Numbered from the stretch's first letter, positions 22,701 through 34,498 are shown. The stretch is DNA of 64,000 nt from Ancistrus triradiatus (GCA_025084515.1 JAJAGP010001661.1:106526-170525); one strand, 5' to 3'. Translations and numbers: made by a program. Notes: a model not told the origin generated them from the sequence alone.

Positions 22701-23583
22701 TATTTACACAGGCTTTTGACTAGATTTAGACCAGGATGCATGGCTTGGGTCACTGGGGCCGGAGTCCTGGAGTCATGTCTGGCCTGCCTGCCTTGTCCGT
22801 TAGCCGGGAGTGTCGAGTGGGCGGTCTGGCTGAACTTGCTTTGGTCCTCGTGATCTTGACTCATGGATCCTTGCCTTAGAATAAGGGCAGAGCTGGGGGT
22901 TCATAGTCAAAGAGTCTTATGGTGATCAGAGACGTTGGGTTGGCTGTCTTCTGTCTTGCCTCCCGTGTGGTTGCCAATGTCTCATGTGATCCCTCTTGGC
23001 TGTGTTACCTACCAGTTCCTCCTCTTTCTAGCTATGCTGCTATAGCTAATGCTGCCGGGTCTCATGCCGGGTCCATGCTACACCCATGGCATCAGTGAAT
23101 TGACATGGCATCAGTGATTGTTAATAGACACTGTGCTCTTAATCAATAACTAATTAAATTTTCTGTTTTCTCTCTCCAAGCTGTGTTCCAGCCCCACACA
23201 TGATGTTCATCTGCCTGTAGCTCCAAGTCAAGCTGCTTTCCGTCATCAGCTCCAGCCCCATCATACCCGGGCCACTTAATGTCAATGTGCATACTTCACT
23301 TTTATTCGAACTTTTGACTCCATGATTTTAGTTTCGCTCTTAGATTTTATCATCTACCGCCGCCCAAGGAGGTTTGGGTCCCTTTTTGAGTCTTTGGTCC
23401 TCCTAAGGTTTTTCTTCCTATAAACTCAGGGAGTTTTTTCCTTGCCACTGTCGCCATAGGCTTGCTCAATTTGGGATTGGACGTAGTTATTAGGAGATAA
23501 TCTAAAATTGTAAAGTTGCTGCTTTGAGACAATGCTCCATTGTAAAAGCGCTATATAAATAAATCTGACTTGACTTGACTTGA

Positions 23584-24458
23584 CTCAGGGGTCAGTGCCT
23601 GGCCTCGTTTTTATTATCTCTGTACATGCTGCCACTAGGCTCAGTTATTCAAAAACATGGCATTAGTTTTTCCACTGCTATGCAGATGATACACAGCTGT
23701 ACATATCAGACCAAACCAAATGACAGCTTTACCATCAACAAAATTGAGGACTGTGTAAAGGAAAATAAAAAGATTGGATGTCATTTAATTTTCTCTTTAC
23801 TTAACTCAGATAAAACTGAGGTTCTGTTGTGGGACCCAAGGCTGTGAGAGATAGGTTGGCTACATCTATCCTAAATCTAGATGGCTGTTCAGTATTGCCC
23901 AGTCCCATCAGTAAAAAACTTAGGTGTCATATTTTGATTCAGATCTCTCCTTTGATGGCGCACATTAGCAGCATCACTCGAATTGCTTTCTTTCAATTAC
24001 GTAATATCGCTAAAATTAGAAATATCCTCTCTTTTAATGATGTGGAGAAACTGGTTCATGCGTTTATAACCTCAAGCTTGGATTACTGTAATGCCTTACT
24101 TACTGGATGCTCTAGTATATCTATAAATAAACTTCAATTAGTTCAGAATGCAGCCGCCCGAGTGCTAATTCGAACTAGAAAATTTGATCATATCACTCCT
24201 GTTCTATCATCACTACACTGGTTACTAGTTAAATTCCGCATTGATTACAAAATACTTCTTATAACTTATAAAGCTCTGCATGGCCTGGCCCCACATTATC
24301 TGAGTGAACTCTTAGAGTTTTACAATCGAGCTCATCTACTTTGTTCGCAGGGTGCAGGACTTCTTTTAGTTCCTAGAATTAAAAAAGTCACAGGAGGGGG
24401 AAAGGCTTCCTCATACATGGCCCCCCAACTATGGAATAAACTACCCACTTTCGTTTGA
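23584..24458 (+). pseudogene. LINE reverse transcriptase C-terminal part, older copy
   Basis: CYADDTQLYIS is encoded at about 23679-23712 and supplies the two catalytic aspartates. The frame at 23829-24458 continues with LQLVQNAAARVLIRTRKFDH, ITPVLSSLHWLLVKF, ILLITYKALHGLAPHYLSEL and ASSYMAPQLWNKLP, the conserved C-terminal region of CR1/L2/Rex1-group elements. A frameshift near 23850 separates the two parts. Confidence 0.82.
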
Positions 24459-25444
24459 GACTTAGACACTTTCCAAAATGTTATGTCTAGGCTAAAGACA
24501 TACCTATTTACACAGGTTTTTGACTAGATTTAGACCAGGATGCATGGCTCGGGTTACTAGGGCCAGAGTTTGGAGTCATGTCTGGCCTGCCTGCCTTGTC
24601 CGCTAGCCGGGAGTGTCGGGTGGGCGGCCTGACTGAACTGGGCTTTGGTCCTTGTGATCTTGACTTGTGCATCTTTGCCTTAGACTAAGGGCAGAGCTGG
24701 GGGTTCATAGTCAAAGAGTCTTATGGTGATCAGAGACCTTGGGATGCTGTCTTCTGCCTCCCGTGGGGTTGCCAATGTCTCATGTGATCCCTCTTGGCTG
24801 TGTTACCTACCAGTTCTCCTCTTTCTAGCTATGCTGCTATACCTAATGCTGCCAGGGTCTCATGCTACACATGGCATCAGTGATTGTTAATAGACACTGT
24901 GCTCTTAATCAATAACTAATTGCATTTTCTGTTTTCTCTCTGAGCTGTGTTCCTGTACCAGTTCCTGCCCCACACATGATGTTCATCCACTTCAGCTTCA
25001 CACAAGCTGCTTCTGTCACCAGCTCCAGCCCCATCATACCTGGGCCACACCGGAGGGCAGTAACCCTCACCCTCCTCCAGTTATTTGGGGTCGAAGTGCC
25101 ACCAACGACTTTCCTGCTTAGACTCAGGATCCTAGAGTGACTCTGTGTATCGGACTACTTAATGCCAATGTGCATATTTCACATTTTATTTGAAGTATGC
25201 CTCCATGACTTTAGTTTCATTCTTAGATTTATCATCTACGCCACCCAAGGAGGTTGGGTCCCTTTTTGAGTCTTGATCCTCCCAAGGTTTGTTCCTCATA
25301 ACACTTAGGGAGTTTTTCCACTGTCACCCTAGGCTTGCTCAATTTGGGATTGGACATAGATATTAGGAAATAATCTAAAGTTGTAAAGTTGCTTTGAGAC
25401 AATGCTCCATTGTAAAAAGCGCTATATAAATAAATCTGACTTGA

Positions 25445-26140
25445 CTTGCTAAATGGCTGCTAAAAGTGGTTGCTATGTGGTTGCTATATTGTCCCAAGTC
25501 TGTTGCTGCGTGGTTGCTAAGTGGTTGCTAGGTGGTTGGTACATGGATGCTAGGCTGTTTATAGTTGTGAGAGGGTGCCAATACTTTTGAATAAAGAGAG
25601 ATATAACATATAAAGTGGTAATGGAGTGTAATAGCTGTGATGGGGTGCCAAAACTTTTGACTAAAGCTGTCATGTCTAGATAGTTATGGCTAAGGGTCAT
25701 TAAATGTCCAGATACTAATGCTAAATAATCATTTAGCTCTCTAGATATATATGGCTAAGGATCATTAGCTGTCCAGACATTTATAATAATTTAGCGGTTC
25801 CAATATTTATGGCTCTATGGTAATTCCAAGTGGTTGATAGGCTGTTGCTATGTGATTGCTAAGTGGTTGCTATGATGTTGGTAAGATATTTAAAATTTTA
25901 AAGATATGCAACTGTCCATATAGTTATGGCTATTTGGCATTTAGCTTTCAAGAAATTTATGTTTAAGTGTTATTTAGCTGTCCAGATATTTACGGCTAAG
26001 TTGTCCAGATATTTATGGTTACAAGTCATTTAGATATCTAGACATATATGGCTATGGATCATTTAGATGTCCTAGTATTTATGGCTGTATGGTAATTCCA
26101 TGGTTACCTGTAGATTTCTAATGTTGGTTAAGAGGAACAT
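25445..26140. repeat. Degenerate tandem repeats
   Basis: The first part (25445-25560) is an imperfect array of GTGGTTGCTA-type units. The second (about 25675-26100) repeats a 35-50 bp unit around CTGTCCAGATATTTATGGCT AAG-CATTTAG with strong divergence. Non-coding. Confidence 0.65.
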
Positions 26141-26154
26141 AGTATGTATTATAT

Positions 26155-27150
26155 TCATTCTTTCATTCACTTTCTTATCCGTTTATCCTGGATAGGGTCG
26201 TGATAAAGCCGGTGCCACAGGGCACAAGGTAGCAGTGTTGTGCCAGTTCACAGCTTTTCTGAACTAGTTCAAGTTCAGTTCATACATGCTCAAAGTGAAC
26301 AGTTCACGTTCAAAGTTCACAATTTTAATTCTGAACTAGTTCAAAGTTCAGTTCATTTGACTTTTTTCGTGAGATATTCCAATAAATACTTTTTTCACAC
26401 TACAAGCTAGAAATCACTATACGTTCTTTGAAACTGCTCATTGTAGACATTTGCTCATGACACTACAATTGTGTACGCGGCGTTGCTATGCCTACCCCGC
26501 TCTGCTGCAATTCATCACGGGTAACGTCGTGCGGAAGCCAGTATGTTATTAACTAGCCATATGTTAACTAGTCTCAGCCGGACACTACGTTGCCCACAAT
26601 GCATTGCGCACACAATGTCAAACCATTTCTGTCTGGTGATACATGATTTAAGCGGCACCAGCGAGAATACAGGAGGGAGGAACTTTCTCTCGTTGCGTTT
26701 CAAAAGAGAAAACAGATGTCACTCAGTTTTCAATGGAAAACAAATTCCAACATTCATTTACAGTGATGTCTGCCGTTCATGACACATAATGTGAACTAAT
26801 TCACATTCAAGTTCTTTATTTAAAAATGTGTTGCGTTCAGTTCAACGTTCACGAAAAAATTAGCGTGTTCAATGAACGCGTTTTTTTGAACTCGTTCACG
26901 CACAACACTGCAAGGCAGGAAAAACCCTAGACAGGGCACATACACTCACACACTAAGGGGCACTTTAGAAACACCAATTAACCTAACATGCATGTCTTTG
27001 GACTGTGGGAGGAAACCAGAGTACCCAGAGAAAACCCACATGAACACGGGAAGAACATGCAAACTCCATACAGGTGGAACCCAGGGTCAGGATCAAACCG
27101 GGGATCTAGGAGCCATGAGGCAACAGTGCTAACCACCGCACCACCATGCC
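26155..27150 (-). repeat. tRNA-derived SINE interrupted by a MITE
   Basis: The left part (26155-26232) and right part (26911-27150) are continuous in other copies. The right part contains CACTCACACACTAAGGGGCA, TAACCTAACATGCATGTC and the head CTAACCACCGCACCACCATG. The middle is the hAT-like MITE at 26233-26910. Confidence 0.85.
26233..26910. mobile_element. hAT-like MITE, 678 bp
   Basis: Terminal inverted repeats CAGTGTTGTGC and GCACAACACTG. Flanked by an 8-bp target duplication (CAAGGTAG at 26225-26232, CAAGGCAG at 26911-26918, one mismatch), which is the hAT signature. Subterminal regions are packed with GTTCA/TGAAC motifs including two GAACTAGTTC palindromes. No transposase was recognised, so it is non-autonomous. 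Confidence 0.88.
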
Positions 27151-27159
27151 ACTTATGTA

Positions 27160-28200
27160 TTATATTGCTATCCTTAATTATTATTGTTATTGTTTTATTT
27201 TATTATCCTGAACAATATCATTATCACAATATCAGTATCAATTTTTCTTTTTTCAAAATGTCTTTTTGTCCTTTGCATTTCAGTGTCTCTCAGTCCCAAA
27301 AAATGATTTCCCACGTTAATTTGTTATTTTTTTATTATAAACTGCAACAAAATATTGTGAATAAAGAAAAACGAAAAAACTAAAATGAGCTCGAACCGGA
27401 AATATCTCAATAGTAACTGAAATAAAATATTTGTAAACCTTCTTTACCCAAACATTAATAATATCTTAAAAGTGTTTAACCCAGCTCTTTGGTGTTACTC
27501 AGTGGATGAGTATATTATGTATACATACATACAGATATTATTTTCTAACAATCAGGAACAAAACTAGAATATAAACAATTAAAAATGTAACTGTATTAAA
27601 TTGTTGGCTACATGCAATCTACCTTTCACACCGTACAGTGTATCATTATCATGTTGTCTCAGAATGATGGATACGTTTCCACCTCTAGAGAAAAAAAAAT
27701 CACAGGAACATGGGTGCAGGGCAGCATAGCCTAACTGAACATACAGCACTTGGGTCTAGTTTCCACACAAAGGCACGATAAAGGTGGGAAATGTGGGACT
27801 CAGAGTAGACAGAATTAAAACTACGCATAGTGGGGAGTAGGTGGATTAACCTGCTGGGGGCCCAAAATTCCTACACATACGACACATATGAAGCTCATTC
27901 TATGGGAAACAGAAATGTACTTGCAAATTTGCACACATTCCTCTTTCTATAAGTCTAACTTGACTGATCTTGCTTAGGAGTTTCCCAGTCTTTCATATTT
28001 TCTTCCCTGGGGAACAGCAATATAAACAATAATAAATAATACAAAAGAAGTATTAGAGAAGCAAAGGCAGCAATACATTTCATGAGTTGTTTGATGCATC
28101 AGTTATAAGGAAAGTCATATATGACTACTATATTAACAGCAGAATATGCTGACATAATTCCAAACCTTAAAAAATCATATTATTTAACAATAATAATATT
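27160..28200. other. Intergenic, nothing recognised
   Basis: AT-rich. No repeat boundary or exon found. Confidence 0.5.
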
Positions 28201-29410
28201 TATGCGATGGTGATTAAAAGTTTGCGAAAGCTTTAGAATTTTTTAGATGTCTACATGCATGTGATATAATAGATAATCAGATTTTCACTAATCCTAAAAC
28301 CAGATAAAGAGAATGCAGTTAATGAAATGAGACAAACATATTATACTTGTTTTTCTGTGTATTGAGGAAAATGAACCAATATTAGACCTTTTTTAATGGC
28401 AAAGGCATGTCAACCTTTTCATTCGGCGTCTGATGTGACCCAACAACTACAACTAGTCCTGCACATTGAATTTTAGCCTATTCCCCCAGCTTCAACTCTG
28501 GGATGTTGGTGACTTTACAACTTGGCCATTCCAAAATGATAGCTCTATTTTTTCGTAACCATTCTCTGCTGGAAACACTTGTGTGCTTAGGGTTGCTGCT
28601 TTGTCCTACTTTCTTTTGGGATTCAGTTCACATATTTTCCTGATATTTTCCTTTAGAATTTGCTGGTCTAATTCAGATTGCAGTGTTCCATCAGTGATGG
28701 TAAGTCATCTCAGCCCAGATGCAGCAAAGCAGTACTATAAATTATACTACCACCACCATATTTCACAGATAGGACAAGGTTTTTATGCCATTCTCCTTTC
28801 TGCAGACATAATGCTTCTCATCAAAACCAAAAGCTCTATTTTTATCTCATCACAAAACTTTTTTCCAATACCTTTCTGGCTTTTCCATGTGATCTTTAGC
28901 AAGCTGCAAAGGGGCAGTAATGTTCATTTTGAAGAGCAGTGGCTTTCTCCTTTCAAGCCTGTCATGCACACCATTGTCTTTCAGTGTTCTGATGGTTGAC
29001 TCATGAACATTAACGTGACAGTGGGGCATTTAGTTGCTTATAATTTAGCCTGGATTCCTTGGTGACCTGATGAACTTTTATATGCTTTGCTCATTGTGTA
29101 ATCTTCGTTGGTCTACCCCAGGGAGGGTAACAATGATCTTAAATCTCCTCTATTTGTACACAACCTGTCTGACTGTGGATTAGTCCAAATACTATTCTCA
29201 GAAATCTAATTTGTTTGTGTCAGCATTCACTTCCACAAACATGGGTTGTGAATATCTGATTTTGATAAAGTGCTGCTTGAAAGTTTGTGAACCCTTTAGA
29301 ATTTTCTATATTTCTGCAAAAATATGACCTAAAACATCATCAGATTTTCCCACAAGTCCTAAAAGTAGCTAAAGAGAACAAAATAGAGACAAAATATTAT
29401 GCTTGGTCAT

Positions 29411-29662
29411 TGTGAAAATGTGATGAAAAATGAAGATGAAAAACAGGTGTCATTAATACAGGTAACGAGTGGAGGACAGAAGCACTTCTTAAAAAAGTTA
29501 CAGGTCTGTAAGAGCCAGAAATTGTACTTGTTTATGGGTGACCAAGTACTTAGTTTCCACTATAATTTACAATTAAATTCTTTAAAAATCCTACAATGTG
29601 ATTTCCTGGATTTTTTTTTCATTTTGTCTCTCATATTTGAAGTGTACCTATGATGAAATTTA
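29411..29662 (+). mobile_element. Fragment of the CAGTGGGGCCAAAAAG Tc1 family embedded in the inner element
   Basis: AACAGGTGTCATTAATACAG, GTAACGAGTGGAGGACAGAA and AAATCCTACAATGTGATTTC match the terminal region of the elements at 9507-10645 and 49920-51208. Its own terminus is absent, so this was not a simple transposition. Confidence 0.82.
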
Positions 29663-29759
29663 CACAATCAATGGGATGACAATCAGGTGTGAGTGGGCAC
29701 CCTGTTTTATTTAAAGAACAGGGATCTATCAAAGTCTGCTCTTCACAACACATGTTTGT

Positions 29760-30690
29760 GGAAGTGTATCATGACATGAACAAAGGAGATTCCTGAGGAC
29801 CTCAGAAAAAGAGATGTTCATGCTCATCAGGCTGGAAAAGGTTACAAAACCATCTATAAAGAGTTTGGACTCCACCAATCCACAGTCACACCACGGTTAC
29901 CCTTCCCAGGAGTGGTCGGCCAACAAAGATCACTCCAAGAGCAAAGATTAATGTTCATGAGTCCACCATCAGAAGAACACTGAATAACAATGGTGCGCAT
30001 GGCAGGGTTGCAAGGAGAAAGCCACTGCTCTCCAAAAAGAACATTGCTGTTCATCTGCAGTTTGCTAAAGATCATGTGGACAAGCCAGAAAGCTATTGGA
30101 AGAATGTTTTGTGGACAGATGAGACCAAAATAGAACTTTTTGATTTAAAAAAAAAAGCATTATGTTTGGAGAAAGGAAAACACTGCATTCCAGCATAAGA
30201 ACCTTATCCCATCTGTGAAACATGGTGGTGGTAGTATCATGGTTTGGGCCTGTATTTCTGCATCTGGGCCAGGACGGCTTGCCATCATTGATCGAACGAT
30301 GAATTCTGAATTAAATTAGAGAATTCTAAAAGAAAATGTCAGGATGTCTGTCCATGAACTGAATCTCAAGAGAAGGTGGGTCATGCAGAAAGACAACGAC
30401 CCTAAGCACACAAGTCATTCTACCAAAGAATGGTTAAAGAAGAATAAAGTTAATGTTTTGGAATGGCCAAGTCACAGTCCTGAGCTTAATCCTATTGACC
30501 TGAATCGAGCAGTTAATGTGAGGAAACCCACCAACATCCCAGAGCTGAAGCTGTTCTGTATGGAGGAATGGACTAAAATTCTTCTAAGCCGGTGTGCAGG
30601 ACTGATCAACAGTTACAGGAAACATTTAGTTGCAGTTATTGCTGCACAGGGAGGTCACACCAGATACTGGAAGCAAAGGTTCAAATATTT
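29760..30690 (+). pseudogene. Tc1-type transposase pseudogene in the nest
   Basis: Plus-strand remnants in order: HTH piece (GYKTIYKEFGLHQSTV), VHESTIRRTLNNNGAHGRVA, WTDETKIELFDLK, HGGGSIMVWACISASGPGRL, then 30344-30736 with MQKDNDPKHTSHSTKEWLKK and EWPSHSPELNPIDLN. The third catalytic acid is Asp here (NPID), where relatives have Glu, and the following residues are deleted. Several frameshifts. Confidence 0.82.
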
Positions 30691-31009
30691 TTGCCACTCA
30701 CTAATATGTAATATTGGACCATTTTACTATAAATAAATGACCAAGTATAATATTTTTGTCTCATTTGTTTAACTGGGTTCTCTTTATCTACTTTTAGGAC
30801 TTGTGTGAAAATCTGATGATGTTTTGGGTACAGAAATATAGTAAATTCGAAAGGGTTCACAAACTTTCAAGCACCACTGTAAATCCCTGTTTTTAAAATA
30901 CAACAGTGCACCCACTCACACCTGATTCTAATTTCATCTTCAAAATTAACTGCCAATCCTAGAGATTCACATACTTTTGCCACTCACTAATATGTAATAT
31001 TGGATCCTG

Positions 31010-31590
31010 CTTGATTTTCCCCTTACACAGTAATCTAAACACTTGATTGTGTGGTTTAGAGAATGTGCTTTTCATTTGTCAGGTTTAACTCACATGGAAC
31101 TTAGGAAAGTCACTGTTTCTGATGGAACAGACTGCCTCCCTTAAACTAGTAGCTTAAACATAGGTATTTTATATGTATTTTTAATGGTGAACAATTCCAG
31201 CCTTGAATGGTCTGCGAGTCTAGCCCGGTTTGTTGATTTATGTTTAGACTTATATTTATCTGGTAATTGATCGATGAGTCTTTCAGCAACAATAAACCAA
31301 AGCATCTAGATTCGAGCACTTCTCTCACACCCCTGCTTTTATAGGTTCTGATAATCAGCAGTGTGCCCTCTAGTGGTCATCTTATGGAACGACAGAACAC
31401 AAACATTGTGAGAGAGTAGAACGCAAAGTGTATTCATTTTTAAAAGACAATGTAACAATGTAATAATGTAATCTATCATGGCAAGACACCATAACCACAG
31501 GTTTGAGCAGAGGGTACTGATGTGCTTCGGGGCATCGAGGTAGATGGGTTTGACAGATTGTGTGTAACAATGGGTTACAGTAAGTAATAG
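31010..31590. other. Intergenic, nothing recognised
   Basis: No repeat or exon assigned between the nest and the next Tc1 element. Confidence 0.45.
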
Positions 31591-31592
31591 TA

Positions 31593-32427
31593 CAATGGTG
31601 CTGGAAACTTTGTGAAGCCTTTAGCATTTTCTATATTTCTGCATACATATGAACTAAAACATCATAAGATTTTCACACAAGTTCTAAAAGTAGATAAAGA
31701 AAACGAGTTAAACAAATGGGACAAAATATTATAATAATATTACTTGGTCATTTATTTATTGAGGGAACTGATCCAATACTACATATTAGTGAGTGGCAAA
31801 AATACATTTACAGCAGACAACCTTATCCAGAGCGACTTACAATTGATACAATCTTACAATCCAAGCAATTGCGGGTTAAGGGCCTTGCTCAAGGACCCAA
31901 CATCTCTTGGTAGACATGGGATTTGAACCCTGGACCTTCTGGTCCAGAGTCCTGTACCTTAACCACTAGGCTACCACAGTCCCAATATGTAAACATTTGC
32001 TTTCAGTATCTGGTTTGACCCCCCTGTGCAGCAATAACTGCAACTAAACGTTTCCTGCAACTGTTGATCAGTCCTGCAGTCCGGCTTGGAGGAATTTTAG
32101 CCCATTCTTCACATTAACTGCTCACTTCAGGTCCTTCCACAACATTTCGATTGGATTAAGGTCAGGACTTTGACTTGGCCATTCCAAAACATGAACTTTA
32201 ATCTTCTTTAACCATTCTTTGATAGAACAAGTTGTGTGCTTAATGTCATTGTCTTGCTGCATGGCCCACCTTTTCTTGAGATTCAGTTCATGGAATGCAG
32301 TGTTTTCCTTTCTCCAAACATAACGTTTTTCTTTTAAACCAAAAAGTTCTATTTTGGTCTCATGCGTCCACAAAACATTCTTCCAGTAGCCTTTAGCAAA
32401 CTGCAGACGAGCAGCAATGTTCTTTTT
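31593..32427 (-). mobile_element. Tc1-type transposon, 3' portion, SINE-interrupted
   Basis: Left terminus TA + CAATGGTGCTGGAAACTTTG. The minus-strand core remnant (32122-32373) retains THETKIELFGLKEKRYVWRK, then by deletion jumps to LNLKKRWAMQQDND and EWPSQSPDLNPIEMLWKDLK. It stops at AGCAGCAATGTTCTTTTT and abuts another element. A SINE sits within its left repeat. Confidence 0.82.
31805..31983 (-). repeat. tRNA-derived SINE inside a Tc1 terminal repeat
   Basis: Same family as 11518-11705 (box A TAGCCTAGTGGTTAAGG, box B CAGGGTTCAAATCCC on the minus strand). It interrupts the Tc1 repeat after GAGTGGCAAA, with AATA on both sides (31801-31804 and 31984-31987). Confidence 0.85.
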
Positions 32428-32431
32428 TATT

Positions 32432-33535
32432 TTAAACAGGTGATGTCAACAAGTGATTATAATCATGATTTGGTACAAAAGCAGTGTCCACCAAAGTCTT
32501 TCAGGAGTAAAGATGTGCAGAGGATCTCCAGTTTGTCAACAAATGTGTGAGAAAATTATTGAAATGTTTAAAAACAATGTTCATCAAAGAATGATTGGAA
32601 AGGATTTACATATTTCAGTCCCAGCTTTTTCTGATTTGACTTGCATTTTGCATTGTCATGTTGATAATGCATAAATGTCGCTGGAAAATGTCATCTTGAA
32701 GGAATTAATGTTGCTCTTGCACTTTTGGATGTGTTGGGGATAACAGTCTGGATGGTACTTCGCCTTGGACACAGAGTCCACTTCTTCCAAAAAAATCTGA
32801 AATACTGATTTGTCTGACCACTATACACATTCTGGACACAATTAATATAAGGCTTCTTTTTTGCACAGTAATGTTTTAAGTGGCATTTGTGAATGTAACT
32901 CTGCATTGTAATGCTTGATAAAGGTTTCATAAAGTAATCCCTTGCCCATGTGGTTATATCAGCTATTGATGAAGGATAGTTCTTGATGTAGTACTGTCTG
33001 AGGGATCGAAGATCACGGAAGTTCAGCTTAAGCATGCGCCATTGGCCTTTAAACACTGAAATTCCTCCCGATTCCGTGAATTATTTAATGATATTATGCA
33101 CTGTAGAGGGAGAAATATGTAAATACCTTCCAATCTCTCTTTGAGGAACATTGGAGATCATCTGCCCATCTTTGCTCATCAGAGACTAAGCATTTTGCCG
33201 ATGCTGCTTTTGTACCAAATCATGATTATAATCACCTGTTGACATCACTTGTTTGAAATCACATCATTATTTATTATTTACATCATTATTTTACCTTATG
33301 ACTAGCCCTAAATTACCTCATCCCAACTTTATTTGGAAAGTGTTACAGGCCTGAGATGCAAGAATGGATGATTATTAACAAATGAAATTACGTTGACCAG
33401 ACAAAACATGAGATATATTGGGTTCATACTGTCTGCAATGAAATAAAAGTCAAAGTAAATGTAAGGAACACTGCATATTTTTAGAATTTGCATTTTCCAT
33501 ACTGTTCCAACTTTATCTTATTTGCCGTTGTGTAT
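32432..33535 (-). mobile_element. Rearranged Tc1-type element, head-to-head palindrome
   Basis: Left arm (32432-32635, + orientation) carries the 5' leader and the HTH start (KIIEMFKNNVHQRMIGKDLH). Right arm (32691-33265, - orientation) carries the same leader inverted (both contain TGATTATAATCATGATTTGG) plus the transposase half below. An outer terminal repeat follows at about 33310-33535 (CATACTGTTCCAACTTTAT). The arms are separated by about 55 bp of unrelated sequence. Confidence 0.75.
32691..33056 (-). pseudogene. Transposase fragment (Tc1-like)
   Basis: Frame with FRDLRSLRQYYIKNYPSSIA, DITTWARDYFMKPLS, SYIHKCHLKHYCAKKKPY and FFWKKWTLCPRRSTIQTVIP, the N-to-central part of a distinct fish Tc1-like transposase. 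No catalytic C-terminal half follows because of the inverted junction. Confidence 0.75.
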
Positions 33536-33539
33536 ATAT

Positions 33540-33938
33540 TGCCAAAATGTCTACATGGTTCAGTTAATTTCATTTAACTTCCTAAACCTTTTGTTTTTAT
33601 GGAGAATGTCATGACTTGAAACATGAAAGTGACATGACTTTGATGACATTTCTTGGGGGAAGTCATATTTTCAACTTGGCTTTTAATAACAGATGTCACT
33701 GTGACCTGACATTTCATGACACTGCAACGTTGAAGTGGAAAGTTGCAGTGTTATGTGAAATTTAAATATATGCCATGGAAAATCATTGTGCATTTGACTA
33801 AATCTTTGTTGTGGGATTAAAAACACCAATGCAACAATAGAACTCTGTTAAACATAACTAACAATGATTTGTTTTAATTTTAGAAGAAAGTAGCTGCAAT
33901 GCAAAACATGAAATACTGTTTTATATATATATATACAC

Positions 33939-33982
<44 letters not shown>

Positions 33983-34495
33983 TTTCCTAGATCATTCCAA
34001 AGTCCTTCTTCCTGAATTTAAAAACAATATATTAATTTATTCATGAATCTTGAGCCATGAGTCAGGTTTAAATTTTGGTAGTCCCCACTTACAGGTAACA
34101 TAAATGTATCTCAAATGCAAGCAAGGCGGTTTATGTTGTAACATTTGAAACTCATAAGCTTGAGTAGCTTGTTGAACAGCAACCCATGTAAAGCATTGGC
34201 TAGTACTGGAGTTTTATTACAACAGTGTTTTATCATATAAACACATTAAATAGTTCAACTACAGTATACACAATCTAATGAAGCAAAATATTATGATCAC
34301 TAAGAGATAGAATAAGAAATAATGTTGATTATTACAAAAAACAAAAAGTCAGTCCTTCTATTTAACATGTTGGATGAACAAGCGTGAGTTCTTGATCCAC
34401 TTTGACAAGGGACAAAATGTTATGGTAAAATAACAGGGCCATAGCATTTCTGAAATGGCAATGCTTGTTGTCTGCACCTGGTCATGACAACTTCC
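33540..34495. other. Intergenic with a TA microsatellite
   Basis: A TA/CATA run occupies 33922-33975. The rest is AT-rich without recognised features. Confidence 0.55.
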
Positions 34496-34498
34496 CAT

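Larger units (their letters stand above)
19262..23580 (+). mobile_element. Inner CR1/L2-type LINE copy, about 4.3 kb
   Basis: Plus-strand order: ORF1 esterase-like domain (about 19262-19990), ORF2 endonuclease (about 20160-20880), reverse transcriptase (about 21100-22700), then a 3' UTR ending in AATCTGACTTGACTTGACTTG. It is 5'-truncated, beginning inside ORF1. Many small indels break every frame, and an internal deletion removes the RT active site. Flanking CTCA on both sides may be the target duplication. Confidence 0.8.
18961..25444 (+). mobile_element. Older CR1/L2-type LINE copy, 5'-truncated and split by a second LINE
   Basis: Consists of an RT segment at 18961-19261 (LDLSAAFDT block) and the continuation 23581-25444 (RT C-terminal half, 3' UTR and (TTGAC)n-type tail). 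Joining the pieces at the shared CTCA restores the order seen uninterrupted in the inner copy (GTGCCTCAGGGGTCAG). Everything between is the inner LINE. The 3' end reads AAAGCGCTATATAAATAAAT then CTGACTTGACTTG. Confidence 0.8.
29268..30879 (+). mobile_element. Inner Tc1-type transposon of the nest
   Basis: Left end AAGTGCTGCTTGAAAG (one substitution in CAGTG) preceded by TA (29266-29267). Right end TTCAAGCACCACTG followed by TA (30880-30881), so the TA duplication is preserved. About 250 bp of a different Tc1 family replaces roughly 120 bp near its left end (29411-29662). Confidence 0.88.
28204..31006 (-). mobile_element. Outer Tc1-type transposon of a three-layer nest
   Basis: Left part 28204-29267 is a diverged minus-strand copy of the CAGTGGTGCTTGAAAG family. 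It resumes at 30882 (CCCACTCACACCTGATT, GCCAATCCTAGAGATTCAC) and runs to about 31006, where the right inverted repeat is truncated. The gap holds a younger plus-strand copy of the same family. The transposase remnant is beyond translation. Confidence 0.82.
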
